Shown here one piece after another: positions 33,954-42,190 of a DNA stretch of 45,273 nt (positions are counted from its first letter, which is position 1; every line of letters begins with the position of its first letter). Made by a program: the position numbers and the translations under genes. Under the pieces are notes generated by a model that saw only the letters and a program-made list of their open reading frames with translations, was not told the DNA's origin and made no database searches. The stretch comes from Planctomycetota bacterium (GTDB lineage Bacteria > Planctomycetota > JAJSAM01 > JAJVHW01), in NCBI GenBank assembly GCA_021776825.1, contig JAJFFG010000121.1:1-45273 (forward strand), given 5' to 3'.

Positions 33954-36623
33954 ATGGACCTCACCACAGGTCGCCTGACGCTGGACGGCTGGGGCGCGAT
34001 CGGTCCCGGCGCCACGTTGGCGTTCGCCGTCGCCGGCGCCGTCCTCGTGCTCGCCATCACGGCGCGCGCCCTCGGTCGTCGACCGGGTGCTCCTCGCATC
34101 GCCGTCTGGGGCGCCTCGATCGCGCGGGCAGCCGCCGTGCTCCTCGCGCTCGTCGCTGCCGCCGGACCGGCCCTCGTCACCCAGATCGCGCGCCGCGGTC
34201 CGGTCCTGCTGGCCACCGCCGGCGACGACCCCGAAACCGAGCGCGGGGCCGCCCCAGGAACGGACTCCGAAGCCGACCTCCGAGCGCGCTGGCCGGACGA
34301 CGCGCCGGATGCGGCGGCGGCGCTGGAGCTGCTCCGCGCCGCGCGGCCCGCCGACCTGCCAGCCGCTCTCGTTCTGGCGGCGGCCGACGACGAGCTCGAC
34401 CCGTCCGCCTCCGGACAGCGAGCGGTGCGCCACGCACTGCGCCCGACCAACGACCTGCTGCGGCGGGTCGTCCCCAGCGACACCGTCCGCAGCAACACCG
34501 GCCCTGACGCCGTCGCCGCAACTCCGGAGAGGACTCCGCTGCTGCGCGTCGCCGTCCCCGGAGGCGCCGCAGCCCATGTGCCGTTCCGGATCGCGATCGA
34601 CGGAGGCACCGAGCCACTGGTCGTCCGCGTGGACGGCGTGGAGAGCGTCGCCGAGCCGCACGAGGACTCCGGTCGCCGGGAGACCTCCGAACTCGCTCTG
34701 CCAGGCGGCACGTACCTCGTCGTCGTCGAGAGGGTCGGACAGCCGATCGCGGTCGACTTCGTGCGCGTCCGCGAGGCGCCCCGAGTGGCGTACGTCGTGC
34801 CCGCGAAGCAGGGGTCGGAGTCGTTCCCCGTTCGACTCAGCGCGCAGGGACTCGACGTGCGCGAGCTGGCGCCCGCGGATGTAACCGTCGAGCGCCTCGC
34901 TCTTCGCGACGTCGTCATCCTTGGCCCGGGCGCGGCGGGCGAACCGCTCGAGTCGCGCATCGCCGCTCGGGTCGACGAGGGTGCGGGTCTTCTCGTGTTG
35001 GGAGGACCGGACGAAGCCGGGCTCGGGAGACTTCGCGGAGGCCGCCTCGAACGCATCCTGCCGGTCACGCTGCCGCCCCCGCCACCGCCTCCCCCCCCGC
35101 CCCCTCCGGAGCCGCCGCCCGAACCGGAACTCGAGCCGCCGCCGCCCGATCCCGAGCAGCCGCGGGTGGAGATCGACGACGGCGACAAGACGGCCCTCCG
35201 CGTCGCGCTACTGATCGTGATGGACCGCTCCGGCAGCATGGCCGGCGTCAAGCTGCGGCTGGCGCAGCTCGCGACGATCGCCGCGACGCGAAACCTCTCC
35301 GAGGAGGACCGCGTCGGCGTGATCGCGTTCGACGACGAGAGCCAGTGGATCGCGCCGTTCCAAGACGCGGGCGATCAGCGGACGCTCACTCGGAGGGTCG
35401 CCGGAGTCCGAGCCGACGGTGGCACCGACTTCTTCCCGGCGCTGCGCGAGGGCTACGAGCGCATCCGCGAAGAACGCTGCGGCATCCGCCACATCATCCT
35501 CATCTCGGACGGCGCCACTCGCGACGCGGTCTACCGTCCGCTGATCGAGCGCGGAGCGACCGACGGGGTCACGCTGAGTACCGTCGCCGTCGGAGACGGA
35601 GCGGACGCCAAACTGCTGGCGCTGCTGGCGGGCTGGGGCCGGGGCCGCCTCTACCTTGCCAACGACCCCGAGCGCCTGCCGGAGCTCGTCACGATCGACG
35701 CTCGGAAGTTCACGACGGACGTCCGCGCGGAGCGCGAGCGCGAGCGCGAAGAGCGACTGAGGCCGGAAGGCCTTCCGCTGCCGCCCGAGGACGCCTCGCC
35801 GACCACGAGCGAACCCACCTCGACAACGCCGTCGCCCGATCCAGAGTCCGAGCCGATTGCGGTTCCGCACGGCACGCCGCGCGTCGCGGACGCGGCACCG
35901 TTCCTCATCGGCCTCGAGACCGTTGACTGGCCCGAGTTGCCGTATCCCGAGGACGTGACGCTCCGCGGAGCCGCCTACGCGCCGCTCGTGTGGACGGGCG
36001 GCGACACGCCCGCTCTGGCTCCCGCTCCGTCCCCCGCTCTGGCCCTCGGACGATCCGGGTCCGGACGCGTCGCGGTGCTGGCCGCCGCCGCTTCAGACCC
36101 GGCCGCGAGCGCATTCCTCGGCTGGGAGGAGTCCGGGCGACTCCTCGCGCAGCTCGTCCGATCCCTGGCCCCCGACGATCCCGCGCCGAGACCGGTGGTC
36201 GCCGACGCTCGCGTCGACGGTGACGGACGACTCCACGTCACGCTCCCCCTCGACACGCCCGGATCGCTCGAGCTCACCCACCAGGGCACGGGTGCGCGAC
36301 TCCGCGTCGCGTGCAGCCCGGGGCCGCGGGGCGCCACCTCCGTCCTGCAGGCGCAGCCGGCGACTGGGGTGTGGATCGGCCGCTTCGTCGACGCAGCGAG
36401 CGGGGCCGGCCGTCGCGCCGCCCTGCTCGTCGAGCCGCCTCCCGCCACGTCGACCGGAGACGTTCGTGCAGCCGCTGCCGCAGCTCGCGCTCGGGTGACG
36501 TCCGATCTGCCCGGGGCGCCCAGGGCTCCCGACGAGCCGCGGAGAGAGCCGGTCGGCGCGGGGCTCCTCATCGCTGCGGCAGCGCTCCTTCTTCTGGAGG
36601 CGGGCCTTCGACGGCTCCTGTAG
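33954..36623 (+). CDS. Membrane-anchored von Willebrand factor A domain protein
   Basis: A large protein of 889 residues. Two N-terminal membrane helices (about 18-40 and 50-75) are followed by an alpha/beta region (about 250-370, with VAYVVPAKQGSESFPVRLSAQGLDV resembling a glutamine-amidotransferase-like fold). A proline run (about 375-400) leads to a VWA domain (about 415-580) with an intact metal-binding MIDAS: Asp424, Ser426 and Ser428 in VMDRSGSM, the Thr in GGTDF and the Asp in ISDGAT. A charged helix, a beta domain and a final membrane helix (GLLIAAAALLLLEAGL) follow. The layout is like planctomycete-type BatA/YfbK relatives, probably acting in protein-protein contacts at the membrane. 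The exact role is unknown. Confidence 0.86.
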   Translation: MDLTTGRLTLDGWGAIGPGATLAFAVAGAVLVLAITARALGRRPGAPRIAVWGASIARAAAVLLALVAAAGPALVTQIARRGPVLLATAGDDPETERGAAPGTDSEADLRARWPDDAPDAAAALELLRAARPADLPAALVLAAADDELDPSASGQRAVRHALRPTNDLLRRVVPSDTVRSNTGPDAVAATPERTPLLRVAVPGGAAAHVPFRIAIDGGTEPLVVRVDGVESVAEPHEDSGRRETSELALPGGTYLVVVERVGQPIAVDFVRVREAPRVAYVVPAKQGSESFPVRLSAQGLDVRELAPADVTVERLALRDVVILGPGAAGEPLESRIAARVDEGAGLLVLGGPDEAGLGRLRGGRLERILPVTLPPPPPPPPPPPPEPPPEPELEPPPPDPEQPRVEIDDGDKTALRVALLIVMDRSGSMAGVKLRLAQLATIAATRNLSEEDRVGVIAFDDESQWIAPFQDAGDQRTLTRRVAGVRADGGTDFFPALREGYERIREERCGIRHIILISDGATRDAVYRPLIERGATDGVTLSTVAVGDGADAKLLALLAGWGRGRLYLANDPERLPELVTIDARKFTTDVRAEREREREERLRPEGLPLPPEDASPTTSEPTSTTPSPDPESEPIAVPHGTPRVADAAPFLIGLETVDWPELPYPEDVTLRGAAYAPLVWTGGDTPALAPAPSPALALGRSGSGRVAVLAAAASDPAASAFLGWEESGRLLAQLVRSLAPDDPAPRPVVADARVDGDGRLHVTLPLDTPGSLELTHQGTGARLRVACSPGPRGATSVLQAQPATGVWIGRFVDAASGAGRRAALLVEPPPATSTGDVRAAAAAARARVTSDLPGAPRAPDEPRREPVGAGLLIAAAALLLLEAGLRRLL

Positions 36624-36632
36624 AGAGGCCCC

Positions 36633-37577
36633 GTGTCCGCGAGCGAACCGGTCCTGGCTCTCACGCAGGGCGATCCCGAGGGGATCGGCCCCGAGGTGCT
36701 CCTCCGCGCGCTGGCCGACGGCGCCGCCGCAGGGGCACGTGTCGTGGTCCTCGGCGAGCGCGAGGTGCTCGAACGCGCAGCGCGCGATGGCGACGTGCCG
36801 CTCCCGGCGGATGTTCGCACGGCACCGGAGACCGGCCAGCGCGCGGCGCTCTGGGCGCTCGAGGAAGCCTGTCGGCTGGCACGCTCCGGGGCTGTCGATG
36901 CGATCGTCACGGCTCCGATCACCAAATCCGCACTCGCGGACGTCGGCTTCGCCTTCCCTGGTCAGACCGAGCTGTTCGGGGCGCGTCTCGGCGTGAACGA
37001 GCCGACGATGCTGCTCGCCGGCGACTCCCTGCGCGTGGCCCTGGTCACCACGCATATGCCCCTGTCCGAGGTGCCGTCGGCCGTGACCACCGACGGCGTG
37101 ATCCGCGCGGTGCGCCATCTGGACCGCGCTCTGCGGTCGTGGTGGGACGTCGAGACACCGCGCATCGCCGTGCTCGGCCTGAACCCGCACGCCGGCGAGC
37201 GTGGGCTGCTCGGCGCGGAGGACGCCGCGGTGATCGCGCCCGCCGTCGAGCTCTGTCGGGCCGAAGGGATCTCGTGCGAGGGGCCACTGCCCGGTGACGG
37301 CACCTTCGCTCCCCACTCCCGGACGCGCTTCGACGGCTTCGTCGCCATGTACCACGACCAAGGCCTGGCGCCGTTGAAGGCCGTCGAAGGGGGGCGCGCG
37401 ATCAATGCCACTCTCGGTCTACGGGTGCCGCGCACGTCCCCGGACCACGGCTCCGCGCGGGACATCGCCGGCGAGGGTCTGGCGGATGCCAGCAGCATGG
37501 CATCGGCGATCCGGCTCGCCGTCCGGGCCGCGCGCCGTGGAAATCCTTTCGACGCCGCGACGGCACGCACAGACTAG
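36633..37577 (+). CDS. pdxA: 4-hydroxythreonine-4-phosphate dehydrogenase PdxA
   Basis: PdxA oxidises 4-phosphohydroxy-threonine in the DXP-dependent pathway of pyridoxal phosphate synthesis. The 314 residues are near the usual about 330. TQGDPEGIGPEV is the N-terminal signature, and IVTAPITKSAL carries the substrate-binding Lys. The three metal histidines are in TTHMPLSEVP, NPHAGE and YHDQGLAPLK. The C-terminal RTSPDHGSARDIAGEGLADASSM is strongly conserved. The GTG start at 36633 follows GAGAGG and lies nine bases after the VWA gene. PLP made here would serve SpeA among others. No other pdx gene is in the window. Confidence 0.96.
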   Translation: MSASEPVLALTQGDPEGIGPEVLLRALADGAAAGARVVVLGEREVLERAARDGDVPLPADVRTAPETGQRAALWALEEACRLARSGAVDAIVTAPITKSALADVGFAFPGQTELFGARLGVNEPTMLLAGDSLRVALVTTHMPLSEVPSAVTTDGVIRAVRHLDRALRSWWDVETPRIAVLGLNPHAGERGLLGAEDAAVIAPAVELCRAEGISCEGPLPGDGTFAPHSRTRFDGFVAMYHDQGLAPLKAVEGGRAINATLGLRVPRTSPDHGSARDIAGEGLADASSMASAIRLAVRAARRGNPFDAATARTD

Positions 37578-37611
37578 GCGGCTTCGACTCACGATCTCGA
37601 CGGAGGACGCC

Positions 37612-37812
37612 GTGTCCATCGACCGCAGCCTGAAGGTGAATGCCGGACTCTTGCGTCAGCGCAACGTGCTGACCCGCGCTGAGCGCATCGAGAAACTCGT
37701 GGAACAGCGACGCTGGGCCGAGGGGGACGCCGTGCTCGGCATCCCGAAGGTCCGCACGCAGTGGAAGTCGAAGGCCAAGAAGAAGAAGAAGGACAAGGTG
37801 GAAGAGGCGTAG
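37612..37812 (+). CDS. PVC-group small basic protein
   Basis: A 66-residue, strongly basic protein from the GTG at 37612, with GGAGG at 37602-37606. It opens MSIDRSLKVNAGLLRQ, then has RNVLTRAERIEKL and a WAEGDAVLGIPKVRTQW segment, and ends in a lysine run. This matches the 'small basic protein' family described from Planctomycetota, Verrucomicrobiota and Chlamydiota (TIGR04137 as I recall it). Its function is not established; size and charge suggest RNA or ribosome association. It is the best phylogenetic marker in the window. It lies 34 bp after pdxA and is followed by a 13-bp tandem repeat and a strong hairpin. Confidence 0.88.
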   Translation: MSIDRSLKVNAGLLRQRNVLTRAERIEKLVEQRRWAEGDAVLGIPKVRTQWKSKAKKKKKDKVEEA

Positions 37813-37827
37813 ACCGCTCCTCGTCGC

Positions 37828-37866
37828 TCAGTTCCGCCCCTCAGTTCCGCCCCTCAGTTCCGCCTC
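37828..37866. repeat. 13-bp tandem repeat, 3 units, after the small basic protein gene
   Basis: TCAGTTCCGCCCC repeats at 37828, 37841 and 37854 (last unit slightly changed), starting 15 bp after the stop codon. Confidence 0.88.
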
Positions 37867-37877
37867 CAGGGGCACGC

Positions 37878-37912
37878 AGAAGGCCGCCGGCGCAACGCGC
37901 TGGCGGCCTTCT
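37878..37912. terminator. Strong hairpin between convergent genes
   Basis: A perfect 11-bp stem (37878-37888, AGAAGGCCGCC, with 37902-37912) and a 13-nt loop. It lies between the small basic protein gene and the convergent HEAT gene and may end transcription from both sides. There are no long T-runs, but stem ends are A/T-flanked (TTCT, AGAA). Confidence 0.7.
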
Positions 37913-37925
37913 CGATTCGCTCGCC

Positions 37926-38062
37926 TGCCTGAGCCTGACGAACTCGCTGAGCCTGACGAACTCGCTGAGCCTGACGAACTCGCCTGAGCCTGACGAACTC
38001 GCTGAGCCTGACTCACTCACCGGCCTGACTAGTTCGCGGGCCAGACGAGTTCGCTGGGCTGG
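37926..38062. repeat. 18-bp tandem repeat with decayed copies at the HEAT gene 3' end
   Basis: GCCTGACGAACTCGCTGA repeats at 37933, 37951, 37969 (one base longer) and 37988. Partly decayed units follow up to the stop codon of the minus-strand HEAT gene at 38063-38065. The gradient from clean to decayed units suggests growth away from the gene end. Confidence 0.88.
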
Positions 38063-39316
38063 CTACTTGGCGGCGAGCGCCTCGCGGCCCTCGTCGGCCC
38101 ACCACTTGCCCCAGGCCGTGGCGTCTTCGCCGAAGTCCTGGCCGCTCGCGTCGGAGAGCGCCTGGTAGAACGCGCGCCGCTCGACCGTGGTGTACTCCTC
38201 GCGCACGCCGATCACGCGCGTGTCGAGGATGACGCCCTCGCGGATCGTGCCGACGATCGGGTCACCGATCTGTGCGGCCTGGGCGATCTCGACGTCGAAG
38301 TCGGAGATGTAGGAGATCTGCCGACCCACGAAGATGTGGTTGCGGCCACCCGGTCCGCCACCGCTGGAGACGCGTCGGACCAGGTACTCGACCGACTGCC
38401 CACCACCGATCGCACCGAGGGCCTCGGCAGCGTGCGTGGCGATCATCGGCGTCTGGCTCCAAAGCGCGCGTGCGAACGGCCGGACGGTGTCCTCGTGATC
38501 GATTTCCTTCAGGGCGGAGACCGCCGCGCGTCGCACGGGCCGTTGGCGATCCATCGTGGCCGCGTAGATCAACGGCCGTACGGCGTCGACGTCGCCCCAG
38601 CGGGACAGCAGCTCGGCCGCCAGCACGCGCTCCTCGGGCGTGCCGCGCCGCAGCGCCCGAAGCGCCGGACGAGCCAACGCGTCGGCCGTCATCCCCGCCA
38701 GCGCCTCGCGCGCGAACTTCGCCGCGCGCTCACCGCCGAGTGCGGCCTTCTGGATCAGGTCCGAGACGCGAATCTCGTCATCGTTCATCCGCTTGGGCGC
38801 GGCCGCACGGCGCGCGAGCACCTCGGCCTCCTCGCGCAGCACCCAGCGGCCCTCGTGAGCGACGAACCCCTTGGCCTCGAGCAGTTTGCTGCCGGAGAGC
38901 CAGGCGTCGCCGACCTTCTGCTCCTTGCGAAGCGAGCGGGCGGCGACGTGCTCGGGATCCTTCTCCAGCACGGAGTCGACACAGCGCCCGGCCTCCTCGC
39001 GGAGTCCCATCTGACCGGCCCAGAGCGCCAGCTCGTAGAGGCCGCGGACGTCGTCAGCGGCGAGATCGGCCTTCCGATCGGCGAACACATCGACGAGCGT
39101 GCCGTCGCGCAGCACATGGTCGACCTCGCGCCAACGCACCGAGATCGTGCCCTCGTCGGTGACGACGCGGAGCGTGTCGCCGTGATCCGCGACCGTGCCC
39201 TCGACCACCGCGCCGGAACGCAGGGTGACCGTGTCGGCGAGGCCGTCGGACGGAAGCATGCCCAAGGTGGAGACACAGAGGGTCGCCACGCAGAGAAGGG
39301 AGAGGTAACGACGCAC
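38063..39316 (-). CDS. Secreted HEAT-repeat protein
   Basis: Of 417 residues from the GTG at 39316 (AGGAGG six bases upstream), there is a signal peptide (RRYLSLLCVATLCVSTLGML, cleaved after about GLA, residue 28). A small beta domain (DTVTLRSGAVVEGTVADHGDTLRVVTDEG) is next, then a helical region like a short TPR (about 85-150). HEAT-type repeats follow (about 185-310), with ERVLAAELLSRWGDVDAVRPLIYAA and RPVRRAAVSALKEIDHEDTVRPFARAL. The C-terminus (about 310-417) is unassigned and ends WWADEGREALAAK. The family is seen in PVC bacteria but has no known role. It is probably periplasmic and a protein-binding scaffold. Confidence 0.83.
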   Translation of the reverse strand: MRRYLSLLCVATLCVSTLGMLPSDGLADTVTLRSGAVVEGTVADHGDTLRVVTDEGTISVRWREVDHVLRDGTLVDVFADRKADLAADDVRGLYELALWAGQMGLREEAGRCVDSVLEKDPEHVAARSLRKEQKVGDAWLSGSKLLEAKGFVAHEGRWVLREEAEVLARRAAAPKRMNDDEIRVSDLIQKAALGGERAAKFAREALAGMTADALARPALRALRRGTPEERVLAAELLSRWGDVDAVRPLIYAATMDRQRPVRRAAVSALKEIDHEDTVRPFARALWSQTPMIATHAAEALGAIGGGQSVEYLVRRVSSGGGPGGRNHIFVGRQISYISDFDVEIAQAAQIGDPIVGTIREGVILDTRVIGVREEYTTVERRAFYQALSDASGQDFGEDATAWGKWWADEGREALAAK

Positions 39317-39752
39317 GGATTCCTCCTGAGAGCCGCCTGACCCTGATCGACGCGCGTCATCGCCACGTCGTGGGGCGTACGGACCCTGATTCGTGCCCAC
39401 TCGACCGTGTCTCCGACGGTACTCGCCGCGGTCACTCTGTCAACGCCCTGCGTGCGTGCGTGAGGCGAGCCCCAGCCCGCATCGTTCACAAGGGATCACG
39501 CGCCTGAGCGGTCCAGCGCACCGACCTCCGTGTCGCACCTGCTCCGAGACGCTCCTACGTCGCGTTCGCAGCTGCTCCGTGATCTCGGCACTCTGCCCTC
39601 GCTCAGGACACTCCTTGCGGGGCGTGCGCGAGTCGCCGCATCCGCTCTGCCCACCGCGGTCCCCGAGTTTGTCGTCACGCAGCGCGCGACCCTCGCGAAC
39701 GATCCAGGCTAGAACCGAAGACAGAGGTCAATCGCAGGCCCCCCAGTTGCCG
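39317..39752. other. 436-bp divergent gap without a supported gene
   Basis: This is the gap between the HEAT gene and the radical SAM gene. A 60-codon frame at 39530-39712 is Arg/Ser/Leu-rich without a ribosome site or domain, and I do not accept it. Promoters for both flanking genes should be here, but I find no convincing elements. A short GCGT/GCGTGC run lies near 39448. Confidence 0.5.
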
Positions 39753-41426
39753 ATGGGGAAGCGCATGGAGGATCTCCTCACCCGTCTGCTCTCGCGACCC
39801 GGTCTGCAGCAGGCCCGCATGGCCGGTGCGGCCGTTCGTGGCCCGTACCAGCGGTCTCCGCGTGACGCCATCGCGGGGCTCGCCTCATGGAGTGGTCACC
39901 CGAACCAGTTCGTGCGGATCGCATCGGGCGTCGGCTACGGAGTCGTCGGTCAGCGCGACCGCAACAGCCTGAACGAGATCCTGCCGTTCGTGGAGCGCCT
40001 CGCCAACGACAACGACGACGAAGTGCGCGAGCACGGCGCCGTCTCCGCGCTCGAGCAGCTCTGGCTGGCTCACGCCGACGCCGTCTCGAACACGATCGAG
40101 GACTGGGTCGACCAGAAGAACGACAGCGTCCGTTCGGTCGTCGTCCGCGCCGTCGCGCGCATCGCCACCGGCGGGAAGATCGGGCGACCGAGCCTGCTCA
40201 AGCGTTTCATCGAGCGTGGCGTCCGACTCTACGACCGGATGCTACGCCGCTCGACCGGGCCGCTCCGGACCGCGATCGCCGAGTCGATCGACGAGATGGG
40301 CTGCATGGCGCCTGATCTCATCACGCCCTTCGTGCTCCAGTTGGCCGAGCGCACCGACGATGCCGCGCTGCGTCTCGTCGCCCAGATCGCGAAGCTCCCG
40401 TTCGGAGCCATCTGCCACGGCCTCGACGTCGACGCCGTCACGGAGCGCCTGCGATCGATGCAGTCGGAGGCCCGAAAGGGCGCCGCCGACCTCGTCCGCA
40501 AGGGCGACGGTCGCGTCGACTACATGCCGCTGTTCGTGAACCAGTTCCTGGTCGAACAGCAGAGCGACCACCTTCCGTGGCGGCACGTCGCCGACCCGTA
40601 TCGCGGCTGCCAGCTGCGCTGCGAGTTCTGCAACGCGCGCACCGCCGCCGAGTCCTCCGGCGCCGACGCGAAGTCGTTCGTGCGCAAGGTCTCCGTGGTG
40701 CAGAACGCCGCGGCGGTCCTCGCCGACGAATTGGCGCAGGACGGCGTCCTGCCCCGCCACGAGAACGTCGTGTGCGTGGGCGTCACCTCGGACCCGTACC
40801 AGCCGTCGGAGCAGCGCTTCGAGATCACGCGCGACATCCTGAAGACGTGCCTCGCACTCGAGCATCCGGTCATCGTGCAGACGCGACAGGAACTGATCCT
40901 GCGCGACATCGACGTGCTCGAGAAGCTGGCCGAGCTGGACCTCGTCAACGTGCTGATCGCGATGCAGAGCCCCGTCGAGGGCATCCGCAACAAGATCGAG
41001 CTCGGCACGTCGACCGTCGCGGAGCGCTTCCGCACGATGCGCATGCTCTCGAGCAAGGGCGTCCCGGTCGGACTCCTGCTCTCGCCGATCATGCCGGATC
41101 TGACCGACGACGAAGGTCTCATCGAGGAGACGCTCCGTCGCGCGAAGGACGCCGGCGCCTCGTGGGTCGTCGCCGAGGTCCTCAACCTCCACGGCTCGGC
41201 ACGCACGAAGGTACGGCTGTTCCTCGACAGCTACATCTCGACGCTCCTGCCGCGCTACAAGGCGATCTACACGGCGGGCGATCGCGTCGGCGATCCCGAC
41301 CCGGCGTACGAGAGCCGCATCCTGGACGACATCGTCCCGACGCTGGCCGAGAAGCATGCCATCAACGACACGACGCGCATGCTCAACGGCGGCCGCGATC
41401 CCGAGACCTGCCTGACGCGTCGGTAG
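39753..41426 (+). CDS. HEAT-like/radical SAM fusion, spore-photoproduct-lyase-like
   Basis: Of 557 residues, about 1-260 are alpha-helical HEAT-like repeats (NDDEVREHGAVSALEQLW, NDSVRSVVVRAVARIA, RTAIAESIDEM). About 270-530 is a radical SAM domain with the iron-sulfur motif C-x3-C-x2-C at Cys286, Cys290 and Cys293 in PYRGCQLRCEFCNAR. That context (PYRGC...CxxCxAR) is the SplB/Rv2578c-type subgroup, where Tyr usually takes the place of Asn. Later GVTSDPYQPSEQRFEITRDIL and VNVLIAMQSPVEGI are typical of the same subgroup. The substrate is unknown; a nucleic-acid lesion or a protein bound by the HEAT part are both possible. Start at ATG 39753; ATG 39765 is an alternative. It is convergent with fur after 22 bp. 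Confidence 0.87.
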   Translation: MGKRMEDLLTRLLSRPGLQQARMAGAAVRGPYQRSPRDAIAGLASWSGHPNQFVRIASGVGYGVVGQRDRNSLNEILPFVERLANDNDDEVREHGAVSALEQLWLAHADAVSNTIEDWVDQKNDSVRSVVVRAVARIATGGKIGRPSLLKRFIERGVRLYDRMLRRSTGPLRTAIAESIDEMGCMAPDLITPFVLQLAERTDDAALRLVAQIAKLPFGAICHGLDVDAVTERLRSMQSEARKGAADLVRKGDGRVDYMPLFVNQFLVEQQSDHLPWRHVADPYRGCQLRCEFCNARTAAESSGADAKSFVRKVSVVQNAAAVLADELAQDGVLPRHENVVCVGVTSDPYQPSEQRFEITRDILKTCLALEHPVIVQTRQELILRDIDVLEKLAELDLVNVLIAMQSPVEGIRNKIELGTSTVAERFRTMRMLSSKGVPVGLLLSPIMPDLTDDEGLIEETLRRAKDAGASWVVAEVLNLHGSARTKVRLFLDSYISTLLPRYKAIYTAGDRVGDPDPAYESRILDDIVPTLAEKHAINDTTRMLNGGRDPETCLTRR

Positions 41427-41448
41427 GCGCGCGGGCCAGTCGCGCAGA

Positions 41449-41880
41449 TCAGGCGAGTCGGCAGTCGGCGCAGCGTCCGTAGAGACGCAGCGAGTGCGAC
41501 TGCAGATCGAATCCGTGCGCAGACGCGACATCGTCCTGCAGCCGCTCGATCTCGTCGTTCTCGAACTCCACGATCTTCTCGCAGCCCGTGCAGATCAGGT
41601 GGTCGTGGTGGTCCTGGCCGACCATCACCTCGTACGTGAGGTGACCCCGCTGGAACTCGCGGCTCTCGACGAAGCCGCCGTCGACGAGCAGCGCCAGCGT
41701 GCGATACACCGACGCCCGACTGACGCGCTGGCCGGCCTCGCGCAGAGCCTCGAGAAGACCGTCCGCAGTGAAGTGGTCATCCATGCCGAGTGCGACCGCC
41801 AGGATGCGCCGCCGAGCCTCGGTGCTGCGGAGGCCCTGCTCGCGCAGGTAGTCCAGGACGTCGTTCACCGCGGTCGCCAT
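41449..41880 (-). CDS. Fur/PerR-family metal-dependent regulator
   Basis: A DNA-binding repressor of 143 residues. The winged-helix N-terminus includes RSTEARRRILAVAL and VSRASVYRTLALLVDGGFV, the recognition helix of Fur proteins. The regulatory domain has HHDHLICTGCEKIVEFEN and a C-terminal CADC, giving the CxxC...CxxC structural zinc site, with His ligands in GQDHHDHL. Whether it senses iron, peroxide, zinc or manganese cannot be told from the sequence. No Fur-box is recognised in nearby promoters. The mRNA sequence just before the ATG is CCTCCT-like and not a ribosome site, so the start context is poor though the frame is sound. Confidence 0.93.
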   Translation of the reverse strand: MATAVNDVLDYLREQGLRSTEARRRILAVALGMDDHFTADGLLEALREAGQRVSRASVYRTLALLVDGGFVESREFQRGHLTYEVMVGQDHHDHLICTGCEKIVEFENDEIERLQDDVASAHGFDLQSHSLRLYGRCADCRLA

Positions 41881-41991
41881 GAGGAGGTTCTACCCGTTCC
41901 GGCGGACGAGACCGGAATCACGAACGCGGAGCCGGTCCCGAATGCAGCGCGCCATCCGACCGACTCCGCGTCGTGGGAACGTCCCGGGCTC

Positions 41992-42190
41992 GGAGCCCGT
42001 CCGAGTAACCCGTTGATGACCGGGTTCGTCCAGGTGCGCCGGCCGTCGTGCTTGGCAGGTGAAGTCCCTGCCTGAGTAACATCGAGCCTGACAAGTGCGG
42101 CGGACGGCGTGCCTGGGCGGAGTGGCCGCTCCGACGAGTCGACCCGGACGCGCCCGTCACCGGTCGCGATGGGTTACTCGGACGGGCTCC
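41992..42190 (-). repeat. 20-bp inverted repeat abutting the STN gene stop codon
   Basis: Arms 41992-42011 and 42171-42190 are perfect reverse complements over 20 bp, with a 159-nt loop. The near arm runs into the stop codon (42190-42192). The loop contains further hairpins (AACCCG/CGGGTT near 42007-42026 and GGCAGG/CCTGCC near 42054-42074) and another GAGTAAC copy. The gap 41881-42189 holds no gene. Confidence 0.7.

Noticed and set aside
37926..38062. CRISPR array
   Set aside because: The 18-bp units are directly joined, with no unique spacers and no cas genes.
39530..39712. 60-codon frame in the HEAT/radical SAM gap
   Set aside because: No ribosome site, low-complexity Arg/Ser/Leu composition and no membrane or domain signal.
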